Origin: Dromaius novaehollandiae
Lineage: Eukaryota > Chordata > Aves > Casuariiformes > Dromaiidae
Assembly (NCBI RefSeq): GCF_036370855.1
Contig: NC_088112.1
Span: forward strand, 20,018,469-20,082,468
Direction: 5' to 3'
Length of the DNA: 64,000 nt
The translations under genes were made by a program, and so were the position numbers. Position 1 is the stretch's first letter; every line of letters starts with the position of its first letter. Shown piece by piece: positions 12,061 to 24,561 of the stretch. Under the pieces are notes generated by a model. The model was not told the origin of the DNA and ran no database searches. It was given only the letters and a program-made list of their open reading frames with translations.

Positions 12061-15000
12061 TTTTTTTGTCTTGTCAGCCTCGCCTAAACAAATTAGACTG
12101 TTGACGAGCAACAGCTAAAAGCTCCGTCGACTGCAGACAAGCCTGAGAGGTCATGGCAAGGCTTTGTAAGGGATCTTGAGGAAAAGCACGTGCTTTGAGA
12201 AGGCAGTGAGTCACTGGATGCCTCCAAGGGTGATTTAACCAAACCCGCGTGAAAGCGTTACCGAGCCGTCCACAGGAAAGGAAAACTCCGTGCAAAGCAG
12301 AGGCCCCCGCGACGGATGCTGCGGCAGCCGGCTGTGCCCAGGTCGCCCGTGCCATCGGCAGCAGCCAAGGGAAGAGGAGAGAAACCCTGCAAGTGCTATT
12401 GCCTGTCAGCGTACCGATGCTTTGCCAGGATTGTCATCGTTTTCCTTAAAAATCTACAGCTTCGTGATTTATATTTTGCTGTTTTCCACATATTTGATCA
12501 AGTGCTAAGTAGAGCTGGGTTTCATGGAGAAACCATCACCGTGGCATGACACAGTTGTCATGTGAAGTGGATTTGGCACTGTAGGATGGAGAAAACTTCC
12601 AGGAAAAGCCATGGTGGGACAGTGTCTCCCTCTGGCATTACAAGTCCTCCACTTTCCCAAGAGCAGTCCCTGGGTAGAGCTTTATATCTCACCCGTACAG
12701 TTATTAAACTTCACACGGCATTTTTCACAAGAGTGGTGATGACAGCTCCAACTTCTTGGTTGAATTCCCATATAAGTTATCACACTTCACCTGCAAAAAT
12801 TAATCATTGCTTTAATTGAATAAGGTATTCTTCTCTTCCTGCCCATTAACGGATGGGATATTGCTGGAATAATTGTAACGGCTCATCCTGCAACCGCAAA
12901 GGTGACGGCATTTTTCACAGAGGCCAAAGCAATCCTACATGAAATCCTGCAAACGGTGCAAAGGGTTTGTGAAAGGTGCAGGGTAAAATAATTAGGTAAT
13001 AACAAAGTTGCAGTTACAGTAGTGCATGTACGGATGACGAATCTCATTCCTCTGTGACTCAGACAGGGGAGGCAGCCAAAGCGGAAGGAGAAAGCTGTGG
13101 TTTATATATAGATGTACTCCGGTTGTCAGCTGTACCGGAAGAGGGGTGACGATACAACATGTTCGATACAGCCAGTGGAAGGAGTCTGGAAGTCACATAG
13201 TCAATGAGAGGAAGAAACGCGGACATCTGCAAATCCTGGGCAGGGTAGCTGTGCCAGGCCCTGCTGACGTGGGACCAGCTGCGCTGGCCCAAAAGGCTAT
13301 CGGAAAAACGGAGACCTTGCTCTGCTGCGCAGGTGCAGCCCTCTCTTCGGACGGCTGCTCCTCCTGCAGCAGCTTGCACGTGTGCAGCTCCGTCGTCAAC
13401 GCAGCAATATCAAGCCAGATGTGGCCTGGTGGGAAGAGATGCAAGAGGACACAGTTTTCCCAGTGGAGAGTCAAAAACATCCGTGTCTTCCGAAGGAGAG
13501 GGGGAAGCGCCAGCTCTCAGGATGTGTAAGAGTGGATGATATTTTCAGCCGTACCATGGGGAATTACATCTCGGTCTGACTGAGCAGTAAATGAAACCAC
13601 ACTTCTTCCTTAGCTTTAATTTCTGATTCTGCAAGGAAAAGTATGTGCCAATTTAAGGTATTTAACTTTTCTTAATAACATGCTTAAATACATGTGCTTT
13701 ATGTAGTGTGCTTGCACAAGCCAAGGAGGTAATTTCACTTGCTCTAGGGGCATCGTATTTGTGTGGATGCTGATAAATGCGAAGCCTGAATCACCAGGCA
13801 AACGGCACACTCCTGAATTGAAGCATTTCTAGGTCACTGGCTTATTCAAAGTTTCTTTTATCACATGCTATTGATAAAATTGACCTCTCCATCTTGACTT
13901 TCCCAAGCAGCTGCTCCACAGCAAAGCCCCAAAGTGATGCACAATCGCGTGTGTGCGGCGGTTAGCTTGCATTACAGGCAGAATTACCCATATTTTGACA
14001 CCTTTCAGAATCTAGCGATGATAAATGACGGCTTTTACAGAGGAGCAGCAACTACTATCAGACTGCCACTGACAGTTGCAGATGACAAGAATATGAGGGC
14101 TTAATTATTATATAATTAAGTTCAAGTTACCATCTTGCATCTGTTTAGTGTCTAACGTAAGATGGGCTGGTGATCTCAGTCTTGTTTGCAGGGGCCTTTC
14201 ACTAGAAACCGCCACTGCGTGAGAGAACGACGTCCAGCAGCAAGTGCAGAGCAGGAGCACTTGAGACCTGAGACCGCCTGGGAAGCTAGCTGAAGTCTGT
14301 AATACTCTGCTGGAAAACCAGAGATTTGTGCATTTTTGGCTTTTTCCCCCTTGCAAGATTCCAGGAAGTTCGTAAGGAGTCATTTTCATGTCAAACCAAG
14401 GTAAGGAGCATCAGGAACTGCTGCGAGAAGAACGGGGGTGCTCTCCCTGCTGTGAAAGCCAACGTGGGTTCGTGCAGGATGCGGCGTTCCCAGGGGCTCT
14501 CCAGAGCTGGGGAAGCTGCCGCTCTGCTCGGCGCCAAGGTCGGAGGCCAAGGGAAGCCTTCATCTCCATCATCCTCCCCGAAGCGTGCTCTGCCAGGGAG
14601 CACACCAGCCAAGCTGGCCAGGGCCAACGCGTACAGCAAAGACAAAAGGGGAACGTGTGAGTGAAAGGTGCCAGGCCGAGGGACACAGAGGTCCTAAACG
14701 CCTCGCTCAGTTTGGCACAAGGCCAGCCCAAAGCACGCGGAGGGCGATGAGGCCACCCGGAGCGAAGATCGTGCCTCCCTCTCGCGTCCTGGCCTGCAGC
14801 CCGGAGCGGGAGTGTTGCTCGTCCTTTACGGCATGCGGAGCAGGGACTTTTGGTCCTGCGTGTCCCAGGGCCAAACCTTGGTGTCGGTGTGGCCGGTTCC
14901 TAGTGAGCAGCCGGGAATCCTGCTCCTGCAGGGCTGGCTCTGCTTCAAGGACCTACTTTCAATCCAGCCGGCTCCTCCGCAGTTTGTCGATGCTGTTCCG

Positions 15001-16014
15001 TCTCGTTCTATTATTTTTCTCTTAGGAAGAAGGGAGTGGGAAATGTTATAACGAGTGTTAGGCCATGTTTGTGTTTTGAAGGCATTTTACATTAGAGTTC
15101 ATATACAAGAAATTTCCTGGCATTATGAAAGCCAAGTGAGGTATTGCAGGTTATTGTGGTAAGTGTACAGTTTGGGCATAGCACTTAATATAAAGCCCTT
15201 CTGCTCAGGCTTGGGCTATTACTCTATTATTCCCAACCTCCATCTGTGCCTGATGCTACAATACACTGAGTGCCTGCAATTACTTCCAGAAGTTGTTCAG
15301 CCCCTTTTTGAAAGCATCCATTTCTTTATGACTTGAGCCATTCACAGCTTGCATCCGAAAAAGATCTCAAAATGCTTTTACACAGGTATTTTTTCCTACT
15401 ATCAAGAGGAGAAGCTACCTGTGGGGTTTAATAGCGCTTGGGAACACAGATTAGCTTCCAGGCTAGGAAAAGCATGCTCTATCCAGCTGAAACGGCAACA
15501 GCTTGAGATGCCTCTGGTGGCCTCCAGCTTGGCTGGCATCATGTTACTCCGTCAGTGCTTGGAGGGCTTGGAGCAAAGGCAGCTATGGAAGTGGGTGGAG
15601 GAACATCCCCCCGAGATGTACTTTATACGTACATGTGAGTTTATAGCAGCTAAACCAGCTGATGACGTCTCTCAGGCAGAAAGGGACTGTGCACTGAGAG
15701 GTCCTGCTCGCTCGGGCTCTGCAGGGAAGGGGAGATGCATCTCCTCGCCGGCTTTTGCCCTGCTGCTCCTGCTCTGGCAGCTGAGGCTCTTCCAGCTTAG
15801 TGTGATGGCAATAACAGTCTGCTGGATTTTATTGACTTTCTGATCCTTCTTTTTGGGGTTGTATAAAGATCTTTTTGTCTATGGTCTCTGCTATTCTGAA
15901 GAAACACAACTGTCTTGAAGTTCCTGGGAAATGAAGTCCCTGAGGTATCTGGGAAAGACTGTGCTGAAGGCATCACTCATGGCACAGTCCTAGATTCAGG
16001 GAAGTTTGGTGCTG

Positions 16015-16130
16015 TTGCTGGCTTTGTCACTAACCTGCTCTGTACCTCTTTGCTGTGCCTCAGTTTTCCCAGCTAAGACATACAGTCTTGCAAGGCTTAC
16101 CTTGCTGTTACATTTGAATGTCTGAGTCAG
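16015..16130 (+). mobile_element. Decayed MIR-type SINE
   Basis: The order ggctttgtcactaacctgct, then ctgtgcctcagttttcccag, then cttaccttgctgttacattt follows the MIR core and 3' part (cac-tagctgtgtgac, gtgcctcagtttcc, acctcatagggttg). The copy is strongly diverged. Recognised by eye only. Confidence 0.55.
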
Positions 16131-19129
16131 GAGAGTGAAGTGAAATTATTTGGAAGATTAAATATATATCCTTGAGTATCTGCCAGTCCTCTGCTTTCAT
16201 TTTTACAGGTAAAGATAGTGTGCGAGTCACGAGGTGTGCAAGAATAGCATGGTCCTTGTGAAGAAGGCTTGCGTGTAGTGGCTTGCTGCACCTTTAGATG
16301 ATCAAACTCCCAAATGTCTAGAGATTCAATTGACAGAAATGCTTAAAACATGCTTGCTTAATGGAGTCCTTAGCCAGATGCCAGGAGATCCAAGCTCAGG
16401 CTCACTGACAGCTTTCTGGGACTGTCTTTCCATGGTCATGGCAGCAATGTGGTTCGATCGGTGTCTCCTGGGCTGGTTTGTCTTCTCCAGCTCTGGCCCC
16501 GAGTTGCAGGAGAGCGAGCAGGAGGAAGGGCGTGTGTTGCCTGGAGCTGGATGCACTGGAGGCTTTCAGCTCTGGTCAAGTGAAGGTGTCTAGGACCTCC
16601 TTTTTCAGTGGGAAATTTCCATTTTCCAGCAAAACCCAGGGAGATTTTACTGCTGGCAAGTGGTTTCGAGTTCAGAAGCACAGAGGGTGATGTTATTCCT
16701 CTGCCCTGAGCTCGGGGTGACAGAAAACCTGCAGGCACAGACTCGAGCGTGCCCAAGCCTGCTCTGCCTTTCGTGCCGCTCCAGTGTGAACACGACCGAA
16801 ATCACCCGGGGGGAGGGGGAGAGCACCTCCGAGGCCCTTCTGTGTCTCACCCTGCTTAGATGTTAATCCCAACTCCCTTCCTGCTGCCGGCTCGGGGGCC
16901 ATAGCAGGGTGTGAACACGCGCAGGGAGGCCGGCCGGCCCTGGTGGCAGCTTGCAGGAGATGGCATCTCTGCACGCGAGCTGCTCGCCGCCGCGGCACGA
17001 CGGCTGGGGGAGGCATCCCTCGGCCCCTGGGCAACCTCAGGACACGCCGAAGGGCTCGGGCGCAGGAGGGAGCTTGGTAGCGACCTGAAAAGCAGAGGTG
17101 AGCTGGCTTTGGTCGCTCCCCAGGCTATCTCGGGAGAAGGCTGGGATCTGTGGGGCGCTCAGCACGTAATTCCCCGTTTGATAGTGTGCACTGGAGAATA
17201 ATAATCCCCAGCAGCTCTGGGATCGCACAAGGGGCTGGCAGGGACGTGCATACGGACAGACCCTTTCCTGAGCCTGTTTCGACATCATTCAAAGTCCCTC
17301 ATCTGGCAGACATCTGGCCTTTAAGCCACGAATATTTAGCTTAGTCTTTCCAGCTAAAGGCAAGTGAGGTGACGGTGACTGAACATCATGTCACCAGTCT
17401 CCAAGGTGGCAGTAAGTAAAGCATGCCACCCTTCATGCAAGACATCCAAAGTGCGGAGGGGAGAGAACAGGGCTTGCTGATGTAATGGAGGCTCATCAAG
17501 ATGAGGTGATCTGGCGGAGGCCCAGGACCACCACCCACCTCGCCCGACCCACCCTCGTACGGCCAGGGGTGGTGGGAACAAACTGCCTTTCCGCTGCCTG
17601 TGCTGGGTGCGCCTGGCTGCCCTTGAATTTCGATGTCTCTGAGATGAACTTTTGGGAATTTCACCTCTAAATTGGTGCTTGCTTTCTGATCAGCTCCTGA
17701 AATCTGGTGCAGTGCTGCAGCGTCTGTGTCGAGCCAGCACCATTCCTGCGTTTCTGACCGAACAATCAGAAAATGCTGCACGATTGCGTTTTAAGTTCCT
17801 GGGAAATTAAGCTCCCATTAAGCTTTAATCAGCTCCTGCTCCAGCCACCCAGCGCTGCTATTCGGGATGATTGCTTATCTTAATGTGCTCCGTGTTTCCT
17901 CTGGAGCCGGTTGAAATGATCATTAAGACTAAAGGACTTTCCTCTGGGTCTTGAACAGACCTGGGTGCACCTGGCTCCCAAGGAGATGCTCCACAAGCGC
18001 CTGGTACCAGGGCTGCAGCACGGACTGGCACGCGGGAGCATCCCCGGCATGGCGGACACGGCACACGGGATGGATGAGCTCCTTCACCCTTTTCCCTAAG
18101 CCACCTGGGCCATCAAGTGCGGGAGGATATTCTGCATATCCCCCCCTACCCCGGGGCCGGTGCAAGCCCTCCCCCAGGTTTTGGCATCAGGGCCCCCACC
18201 TCCGCTGCGAGTTTCCTTCTGACTTTCAGCCTGCAACAACTCTGCGAATCCTCGTGGTGAAGTTTGCAGCCTTCAAACGTACATTCAGCTTTGCTCTTAG
18301 GGCACCTCTTAGCCAACATCTGCCTCGTCTTTGAAGAAGATCAGAGCAAAAAGCACCGTGGAAGACGGGACGCGATTCACCCCTACTTCCCCGCTATTTA
18401 GTGCCCAAAATCAAACGCAGCTTTTCAAGCCGGGCTGCAAAAGGGACATTCAGCCAGCGAGTCCTCCGGGTCCTCCTGGGATTGCTCCGGCCCGCGTGCC
18501 CAGGGCTGCATTTTCCAAGCTGTTTCCAAGCTCGAGGCACTATTTTACACAGGTACGAGCCTCTCAGTGGGGCTATAGCAGTTCTTCTGCCCCATGGAAG
18601 CCGGACTCGTGGAAAGGGTCTCGGTGCCTTCCCGCATGGGAGCACCCGGCCGTGCAGCACCCGGCTGCGCTGCGCCAGCGGGGGAAAACCGGGCTCATCG
18701 ATCAGGCAATCGCGGGCTAATTGCGAGGCTGCTGATGCCCAATCCATACCGGCAGTATCTTAACCTCTGCCATCCCCTGCTCGGTGTCAGCGTTATAAAG
18801 CACCGCTTCCAATACGAGCGCGCGCGGTCAATTATTTTAATCTTTATTGCATCTGACTTGCCCAGCAGCTGCTCCCATCGCAGAGCACCGATTTTTTTTC
18901 CCCTTGTTGTGTGGGTTCGTCATAGGTTTGTTTACTTTTTTTTAGAGGTTTTTTTTTTTTTTTAAATTATTACTCATCTGTTGCAATCAGAGCGGACACA
19001 TAATTTTGCAGCCCTACACGGAAATCCCGGACCAAGGAACTAATTTTAGCATGCAAAATGCCCCCCCCCAAATGTATTAGTGTGGGAGGAGTACATCTTA
19101 AATACCCTCTCACCAGATTGGAGGCATTT

Positions 19130-19400
19130 ATGCACAAGTACAGCACCACCTTTTTTAATGGTTAGGAAAAATTATGTCATGCCGCTGGCACTTAATCAAG
19201 CATGATAAAACGCGAGCCTACTCCAACGCTTTTGAGATAAGTTGAGGAGAAATTAATTCATTTTCGTATCCATCGCTGATGATTCACTGATGCTGGGGCA
19301 TATTTGCCCGTTAGCATTTATGGCAGCACTTCCAATCCTTATGCAAAACGTACGGGAGAGGCTAACGTTTATCTTGCAATTAAACCGCAATGGCTCTTCG
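19130..19400. promoter_or_regulatory. Candidate non-coding regulatory block downstream of JADE2
   Basis: A stretch of balanced composition, without repeats, with several motif-like words: cacttaatcaag, gagaaattaattc, cttatgcaaaac, tatcttgcaatt, aaaccgcaatgg. It resembles conserved non-coding DNA in texture only. Confidence 0.25.
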
Positions 19401-19437
19401 CCTCTTTGCGCCCAGCTGCAGCGTTCGGTGCCACCTC

Positions 19438-19568
19438 CGGGATGGGGATGGGGATGGGGATGGGGACAGGGATGGGGATGGAGACGAGGACGGGGATGGT
19501 GCTGGAGATGGAGATGAGGATGGGGATGGAGATGGAGCAGGGATGGGGACAGGGACAGAGGCGGGATG
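19438..19568. repeat. Degenerate (GGGGAT)n simple repeat
   Basis: Perfect ggggat repeats near 19445-19465 degrade into gacagggatggggatggaga, gaggacggggatggtgctgg and similar. The plus strand is G-rich, with many runs of three or more G. The long frames across it (for example DGDGDGDRDGDGDEDGDG) are repeat artefacts. Confidence 0.9.
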
Positions 19569-20729
19569 GGCAGGGCCGGGGAGGGGGACACTAGGACAGT
19601 GCCGGGCCGGAGGAGGCTCCAGCTCTGGGGACGCCCGGCCGCAGCAGCAGCGTGTGGCCGTGGGTGACAAGGCGTTGCCGACTTCTGTGATAATGTGGGT
19701 TTCCTGCAGCTGCTCCGCCTGGGAGCCTCCCCGGAGGGCAGCTGCGACACGCGAGCCCGCGAGGCCACCACGGCTCGGGGACATGGGGGTGACATGCGCC
19801 CTGGCCGGCGTCACCGTGCCCCACTGCGGTGCTGCTCACAGCTGCAATAACCCCAGGGCTCAGCACTGCCAGTGCGGAGTGGCCAGACCCCAGCAAACCC
19901 CCCCGGGGCGGCACGGCCGGGGCTTTCGGAGACCTGCCGGGCCCCGGGGAGATCCGGAGGCTGGCTGCCGCCCCGGAGCAGCCCATGGGTCAGCAGGAGC
20001 AAGTGCGTCAGTGCCCAAAACCCTCCAGCAAAAAAAGCAGCCCTTTCTGCAGGCTTTACAAAATCGAACTCTTCAATATCTCCCTGCGAAGAACAGGTGA
20101 AAACCTCACTGCGGAGCGCGGCCGCTGCGCTGGCTCCGAGTGGGATGGCGGCTCCCCGGGCCGGCCGTGAACAGTGCAATAGCGAAGCAATCTTAGTTTG
20201 CAATAAATTGATCTTTTTGCCTTTTCATTTAAGAACGAAATACAAGGACATACTTGTCTGCCCGTCTCGTGCACCCAAGCTCCATCCGCTTATTCCAAGG
20301 CTTTGACCCGGCCCTTCCCACAACAAACCATGCGCCACTCCGAGCGCATCCGCGGACAAGCCCATCCCGGCGTCCTGGAGCAGCGGCAGCTTTCGGAAAC
20401 AAGGAACTAAGCAGTATTATAGCTGAACATCCACAAAAGCATTTTAAGATCTTGGGTGGATATGAAGAGTCTTTCCCATCACCCAAACACAAACCCAAAA
20501 TGCGTGAGCAGGGATTTTTCCTGCTGCCGGGACCTCTCACTGCCAGGACGGGCAGCAGAGCTGCACCACGCTGCTGCAGTATTTTCCATTTCACAGCTTT
20601 GCTTTTACTCCTGAAGTGCCACACGCAATGGCACGTGTCCCGACTGCTGCGGCCACCGCGGTACGGCCATGCCACCCGCACGCGTCCGCCCCAGAAAGCA
20701 CCAGCACAGGCGCACACATAAAACACTGC

Positions 20730-20735
20730 TTTATT
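20730..20735 (-). terminator. Distal polyadenylation signal of JADE2 (AATAAA)
   Basis: The plus strand reads tttatt here, AATAAA on the minus strand (AATAAAGCAGTG). Cleavage would fall near 20710. Immediately downstream the minus strand is GU-rich (atgtgtgcgcctgtgctggtg), a good downstream element. No better signal was seen further along. Confidence 0.7.
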
Positions 20736-23304
20736 GACTGCATTTGCCAACACATTGAGGAATGCAAAGGGTTTTCCATAAGCAATGGGCCATGGTCCCA
20801 ATGTGTATTAAAGCATACACTGTATCTAAACATGATGAAAATAATGGCAGACAGAGCTAGTCCAAGGCAACACAAGTAGCATGCATAATACAGTCTCACA
20901 CAGAACGAGTCTGGTAACATTATATTGCTTTAAGGATTAACTAACATGGAAAATGTACAAAAAGGAGAAATAGGTTTTTGCATTAATGAAAAATACATTT
21001 TTTTTCTCTACAAAGGAATTTCTAATACAAGAAAATAAATATTGCAACATAAGCCAAAAATAATTTAAAATTGCTCTTTTCAATATATTTTCAATATTTC
21101 TCTTTTATATTAACAAATGGCACATCACGTTCTTTGAAACAAAGAAAACAGAAGGGTTTCCGCCTCCTGCGACATTCATATCGTTTCCTGTAAAACTGAT
21201 GTGAAGCGGGTCTGGTTGGTGTGTGGCGCGGAGCAAATCGTGGGGGGCTGGAAAGAGCACCCAAAATTCGCCCGCCGCCAAACGGGCGCTTTTACAGTGC
21301 AAATGTCGGGTCCTGCAGCTCGCGCATCTCAAAAGGCGGCTTTTTCGCTAATAAAATAAACCCCTATATCTCTCTTTCTATTCATTTCAAAATACATTTA
21401 CGATACATCAAAAATAGGTCCCCTTGTGCGTTTTCTCCCCTCGCCGCGCCGTTTTGGGCCCGTTTCACGCAAAACCGTCCCCTCCCCTTCGGTGCTTTCG
21501 GGGCCGCGAAGTTTGGGTGCTCTTTACCCCCTTTTGCTCCCCCGTACGGAGTCGACGAGCAGTGCGAAGCGGATGGACGGAGCGGTGCGCGGTGAGTTGT
21601 GGAGTGCTTTTGACCATAACTGAGTGAAGCACACGGAAGCGAGATTCATTAAAAGGCAGCGTATTGATTATTGTTATGACTCTTATACTAGGATACTGTA
21701 GCTAAAGCTAGCAAGCCTGGTAAGATAAACTAAGTCCTATTTACTGTATTTAACATCATCTGAACATACCCAGCCTCGATTGATGAGATTTGCGCTTCCA
21801 ACCTCAATGGATTAGGCTAATTTGCAACGTTTTGCTGATTTTCTGCACTTTGTGCTGTTGTCGCTAATAACGCGTGGATGGTTTTCCCGCGCCAGGACGA
21901 TTCCCGGGCATGTTCAGGCGCAGCTCGCCGCGGCGCTGGGCGACCCGGGCCGGCTATCGGGACCGGCGAGGCTGCAATTGCTTTGCTTTGCTGAAATTTT
22001 CCCGATAATAAGGACTTTTGAAGGCTGATAAAGATGACCTACTCTAAAACACCAAGTCAGTCGATTTTAGGAGTCTCAGAGTTTCAAAAGAAAGCTCACA
22101 GTGGAATGAGCAAAAAGCGTCGGAAATCAAAAGGGCAGGACGCAGTGCCGGCGGCCGCGTCCCTCCGGGCAAGCTCGGAGCCGAGGGCCGCGGCAGCGGG
22201 GCATGGATGTGTCTTCAGTCCTTGGTTGCTAAATAACTTCCACTTTCGCGTAATGACAAGTTTCCGGTTTCTGGCTGTGCTGCTTTACTGTCAAAATATT
22301 CTTTGGCATCCACAAAACTGTTTGACTGATTGGTTTGACAATTGCAAGGTGGTTTTTTTTTTTTCCTGTTTAAAGTGATGGGTTGAACCGGTTGCAGAAG
22401 TGTCCCAGGTTTCTTTTTTTTATTTTTTTTAAAACATTTTTTATTTTTAAAAAACAACAACAACAAAAGTTTCAGTGAATTCCTTTTTTTTTTTTTGTTC
22501 CCTGAGCTCACACTGGGGTCACTCCGATAAAACACGTAGCACGACTTAACTGTGACCTTTGAAGCCAAAACCGAAGTAATGGTGCAATTAAGTGCAAACA
22601 TGGAAATTCGCCTGACTCATAGGTAACATGGGCTTTTAAACAACATTTAAGGCTTATTGGGGACATTTTATGCATTAAATTATTGTAATATTTATAATGT
22701 CAGCTTCTGTGAATCACCCTCCCACGACGAGTCAACAGCTTGTAACCAGGATTTAAGGAATAAAAAAAAAAAAGGGTAGGGAGGAATAAATTCGTCATTG
22801 CCACCGTGGTGTTTAGGAGGAAAACATGGCAAAGGCGACTGCTTTCGCTTCCTCTCCGCGAGGGTACGTTCAGCCTCGGGGCCGAAGACGGTGCTGCGCG
22901 AGAGGGGCTTCACGGGGGCCCACGGGGCCGCAGCGACCGAGCCCCCCCCTCCCTCCCCGGGTGGTGTTTAGGGGTCTTCTCCTCCATCTTTTTCCCCTTT
23001 CCCCTTCTGGCCTCGGAAAAGCTAATCGATTAACCTGAGTAAACCACTTCTGTTTCTTGAAGGACCTTCGCGGGGGTCCGGCGACCTCCAGGATCTGCAG
23101 GGGCTCGGGGGCGGCCGGGGAGGGAGGGAGGGAGCGTGTGCGGTGGGGAAAGGCCTCCTGCTCCCCGCGCCGCCGCAGCTGGGCTCTCCGTCCCGGACGG
23201 ATCCTGACGGCACCGGGAAGGTGAGGACAAAAGCGATAAATCCCAAACCACAGAGCTAACACCCCTGCCACCCCGAGCGCTCTCCTCCCACAGGCTTTTT
23301 GTGC

Positions 23305-23310
23305 TTTATT
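23305..23310 (-). terminator. Candidate proximal polyadenylation signal of JADE2 (AATAAA)
   Basis: On the minus strand the sequence is ACCAATAAAGCAC, about 375 nt past the stop codon, with a G/U-rich stretch (ggggtggcaggggtgtt) some 30-50 nt further on. Use here would give a short 3' UTR lacking the AU-rich distal part. Confidence 0.4.
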
Positions 23311-23683
23311 GGTTCTCCATTTTAGCATCGCCCGTTTTCCCTCCTCCTTTAGGTGCGCGCGGAGACGTCGTCCCCGGCCCCCGCTCGCTCCCGGCAGCTG
23401 GGGACGCCGCCGGCTTTCAGTAATGCCCGTGAGACCGCGGTCCCGCCGGAGCGAGGTCCCCCCATCCCGCGGGACCTGCAAGGGGACTACGAGGGGACAA
23501 CTACGGTCACAGTAATCTACGTCGGTGAAGCTGAAGCTGGATCTCAGGCATATAGAGAAGACAACAGTGCTGAATCTCCAACTATATATACACATTAAAA
23601 ACCCCCCTTGTCCGTGATACCAGGCGGAAGTTGGACATGGCAGTTGTCACCGGGTTGAGGCCTCACCGAGCCGTCGCGCCGCG

Positions 23684-24561
23684 TTAGGAGGCCAAGATGC
23701 TCATGCGGACGATGTCCTCGCCGCCCGGCTCCAGCTGCCCGCGCGGCGCCCGGCCCCCGCGCGCCTCCACGTCCGAGTCGCTCATCTCGGCGTCCGAGAA
23801 GTAGCCGTCCGTCTCCGCGTCAAAGCGGCGCGAGACGGCCTGGGGCCGCTCGCCGGCGGGGGGCCCGCCGACGGCCTCCCCCTTGGGCGGCGGGGCCCGG
23901 CGAGGCCCCCGGCTCTCCTTTGGTAATTTGAACCTCACGGCGGTTTTCGGGCTACCTACGGAGTCAGGCACTTTAACCGCGGGGCTGGGCTCCGGCGAGG
24001 GGCGAGCGGCGCCCTCCTCCTCCTCGTTGCTCACCGAGCCCCGAGCGGCGGAAGAGGCGGGCGAGTCGCTGGCTTTGGGGGCGGCCCCCTTCTTGGCCGC
24101 CTTCCGCGCGTCGCCGGAGCCTCTGCGCTCCGCGGGGAGCTTGGCCGGTCCCTTCTCCGACTTGCTGGGTCTCGAGTCGTGAGCCAAGGGCTTCGCGGCG
24201 TCCTCCGACAAGTCACTCGCGTTGTTAGTCCACTGCTCTGAAGCCTCCTGGTGACTCTTGAAGATGGTGTTCAGGCTGTTTTTGGACAGTTTTTTCTTAG
24301 TGTTCGTTCTCGTTTTGCTTTTCACCTTCTTTGCGGCCTCGCTCTGCTTGAAGGGAGACCTCAGGGAGTGATCCATCATGAAACTCAGCAAGGTCTCCTC
24401 GTCCTGCAGGAGCTCCTCGGAGAGGCCCGGCGTGTTGTCCTCGTGGTGGGCGTTGTTGAGCGACCACTCGCTCATCGTCACGTTCTCGGCCGTGATCTGC
24501 ACCGACTGCGCCAGCCAGCTGTTGAAGAAGGTCCCGTCTATGGGGAAGGAAGTGGCCAAGC
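23684..24561 (-). CDS. JADE2: JADE2 terminal coding exon I with stop codon
   Basis: Acceptor tttcag is followed by GCTTGGCC, giving (G)[20 protein letters not shown] and [12 protein letters not shown], the JADE2-specific block. Next come [15 protein letters not shown] and a long region rich in Lys, Ser, Pro and Ala that looks disordered. It ends with the conserved [20 protein letters not shown] acidic motif and VRMSILAS, then TAA at 23684-23686. The 878-nt coding part is very GC-rich. An open frame seems to start at 24559, but that codon is TTG and the real upstream residue comes from splicing, so it is not an initiation site. The final SILAS matches my recollection of the JADE1 ending. Confidence 0.96.

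Larger units (their letters stand above)
12061..20700. other. Intergenic sequence downstream of JADE2
   Basis: No coding region is recognisable. It holds the MIR remnant at 16 kb, the GGGGAT repeat at 19.4 kb, a T-rich run near 18890-18963, and the motif-rich block at 19.1-19.4 kb. Longer open frames at 13-20 kb have low-complexity or arbitrary translations. Confidence 0.6.
20710..23683 (-). other. JADE2: JADE2 3' untranslated region
   Basis: The region runs from the stop codon to just past the distal AATAAA, about 2.97 kb; the exact cleavage site is inferred. The part next to the stop (23683 to about 22150) is GC-rich. The distal part (about 21750-20730) is AT-rich, with several AU-rich stretches typical of long conserved 3' UTRs. 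Poly-T runs on the plus strand around 22350-22490 become A-rich runs in the mRNA. Open frames crossing this region (for example 22870-23595) have no recognisable content. The assignment as UTR rests on position and on the polyadenylation signals. Confidence 0.75.

Noticed and set aside
11428..12111. 227-codon minus-strand open frame in the CpG-rich block
   Set aside because: Overlapping frames on both strands are all open because of composition; no domain is visible.
14100..14121. Near-palindrome cttaattattatataattaag
   Set aside because: Imperfect and AT-rich, so likely to occur by chance.
18950..18965. Long T run near 18890-18963 as a possible retroposon tail
   Set aside because: No SINE or LINE body or target-site duplication could be recognised beside it.
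22870..23595. 241-codon minus-strand open frame after the JADE2 stop
   Set aside because: It lies in the GC-rich proximal 3' UTR and has no recognised content.
24559..24561. Apparent start of an independent open frame at the beginning of the last exon
   Set aside because: The codon is TTG and is preceded by a tttcag splice acceptor; the frame continues from exon G or H.
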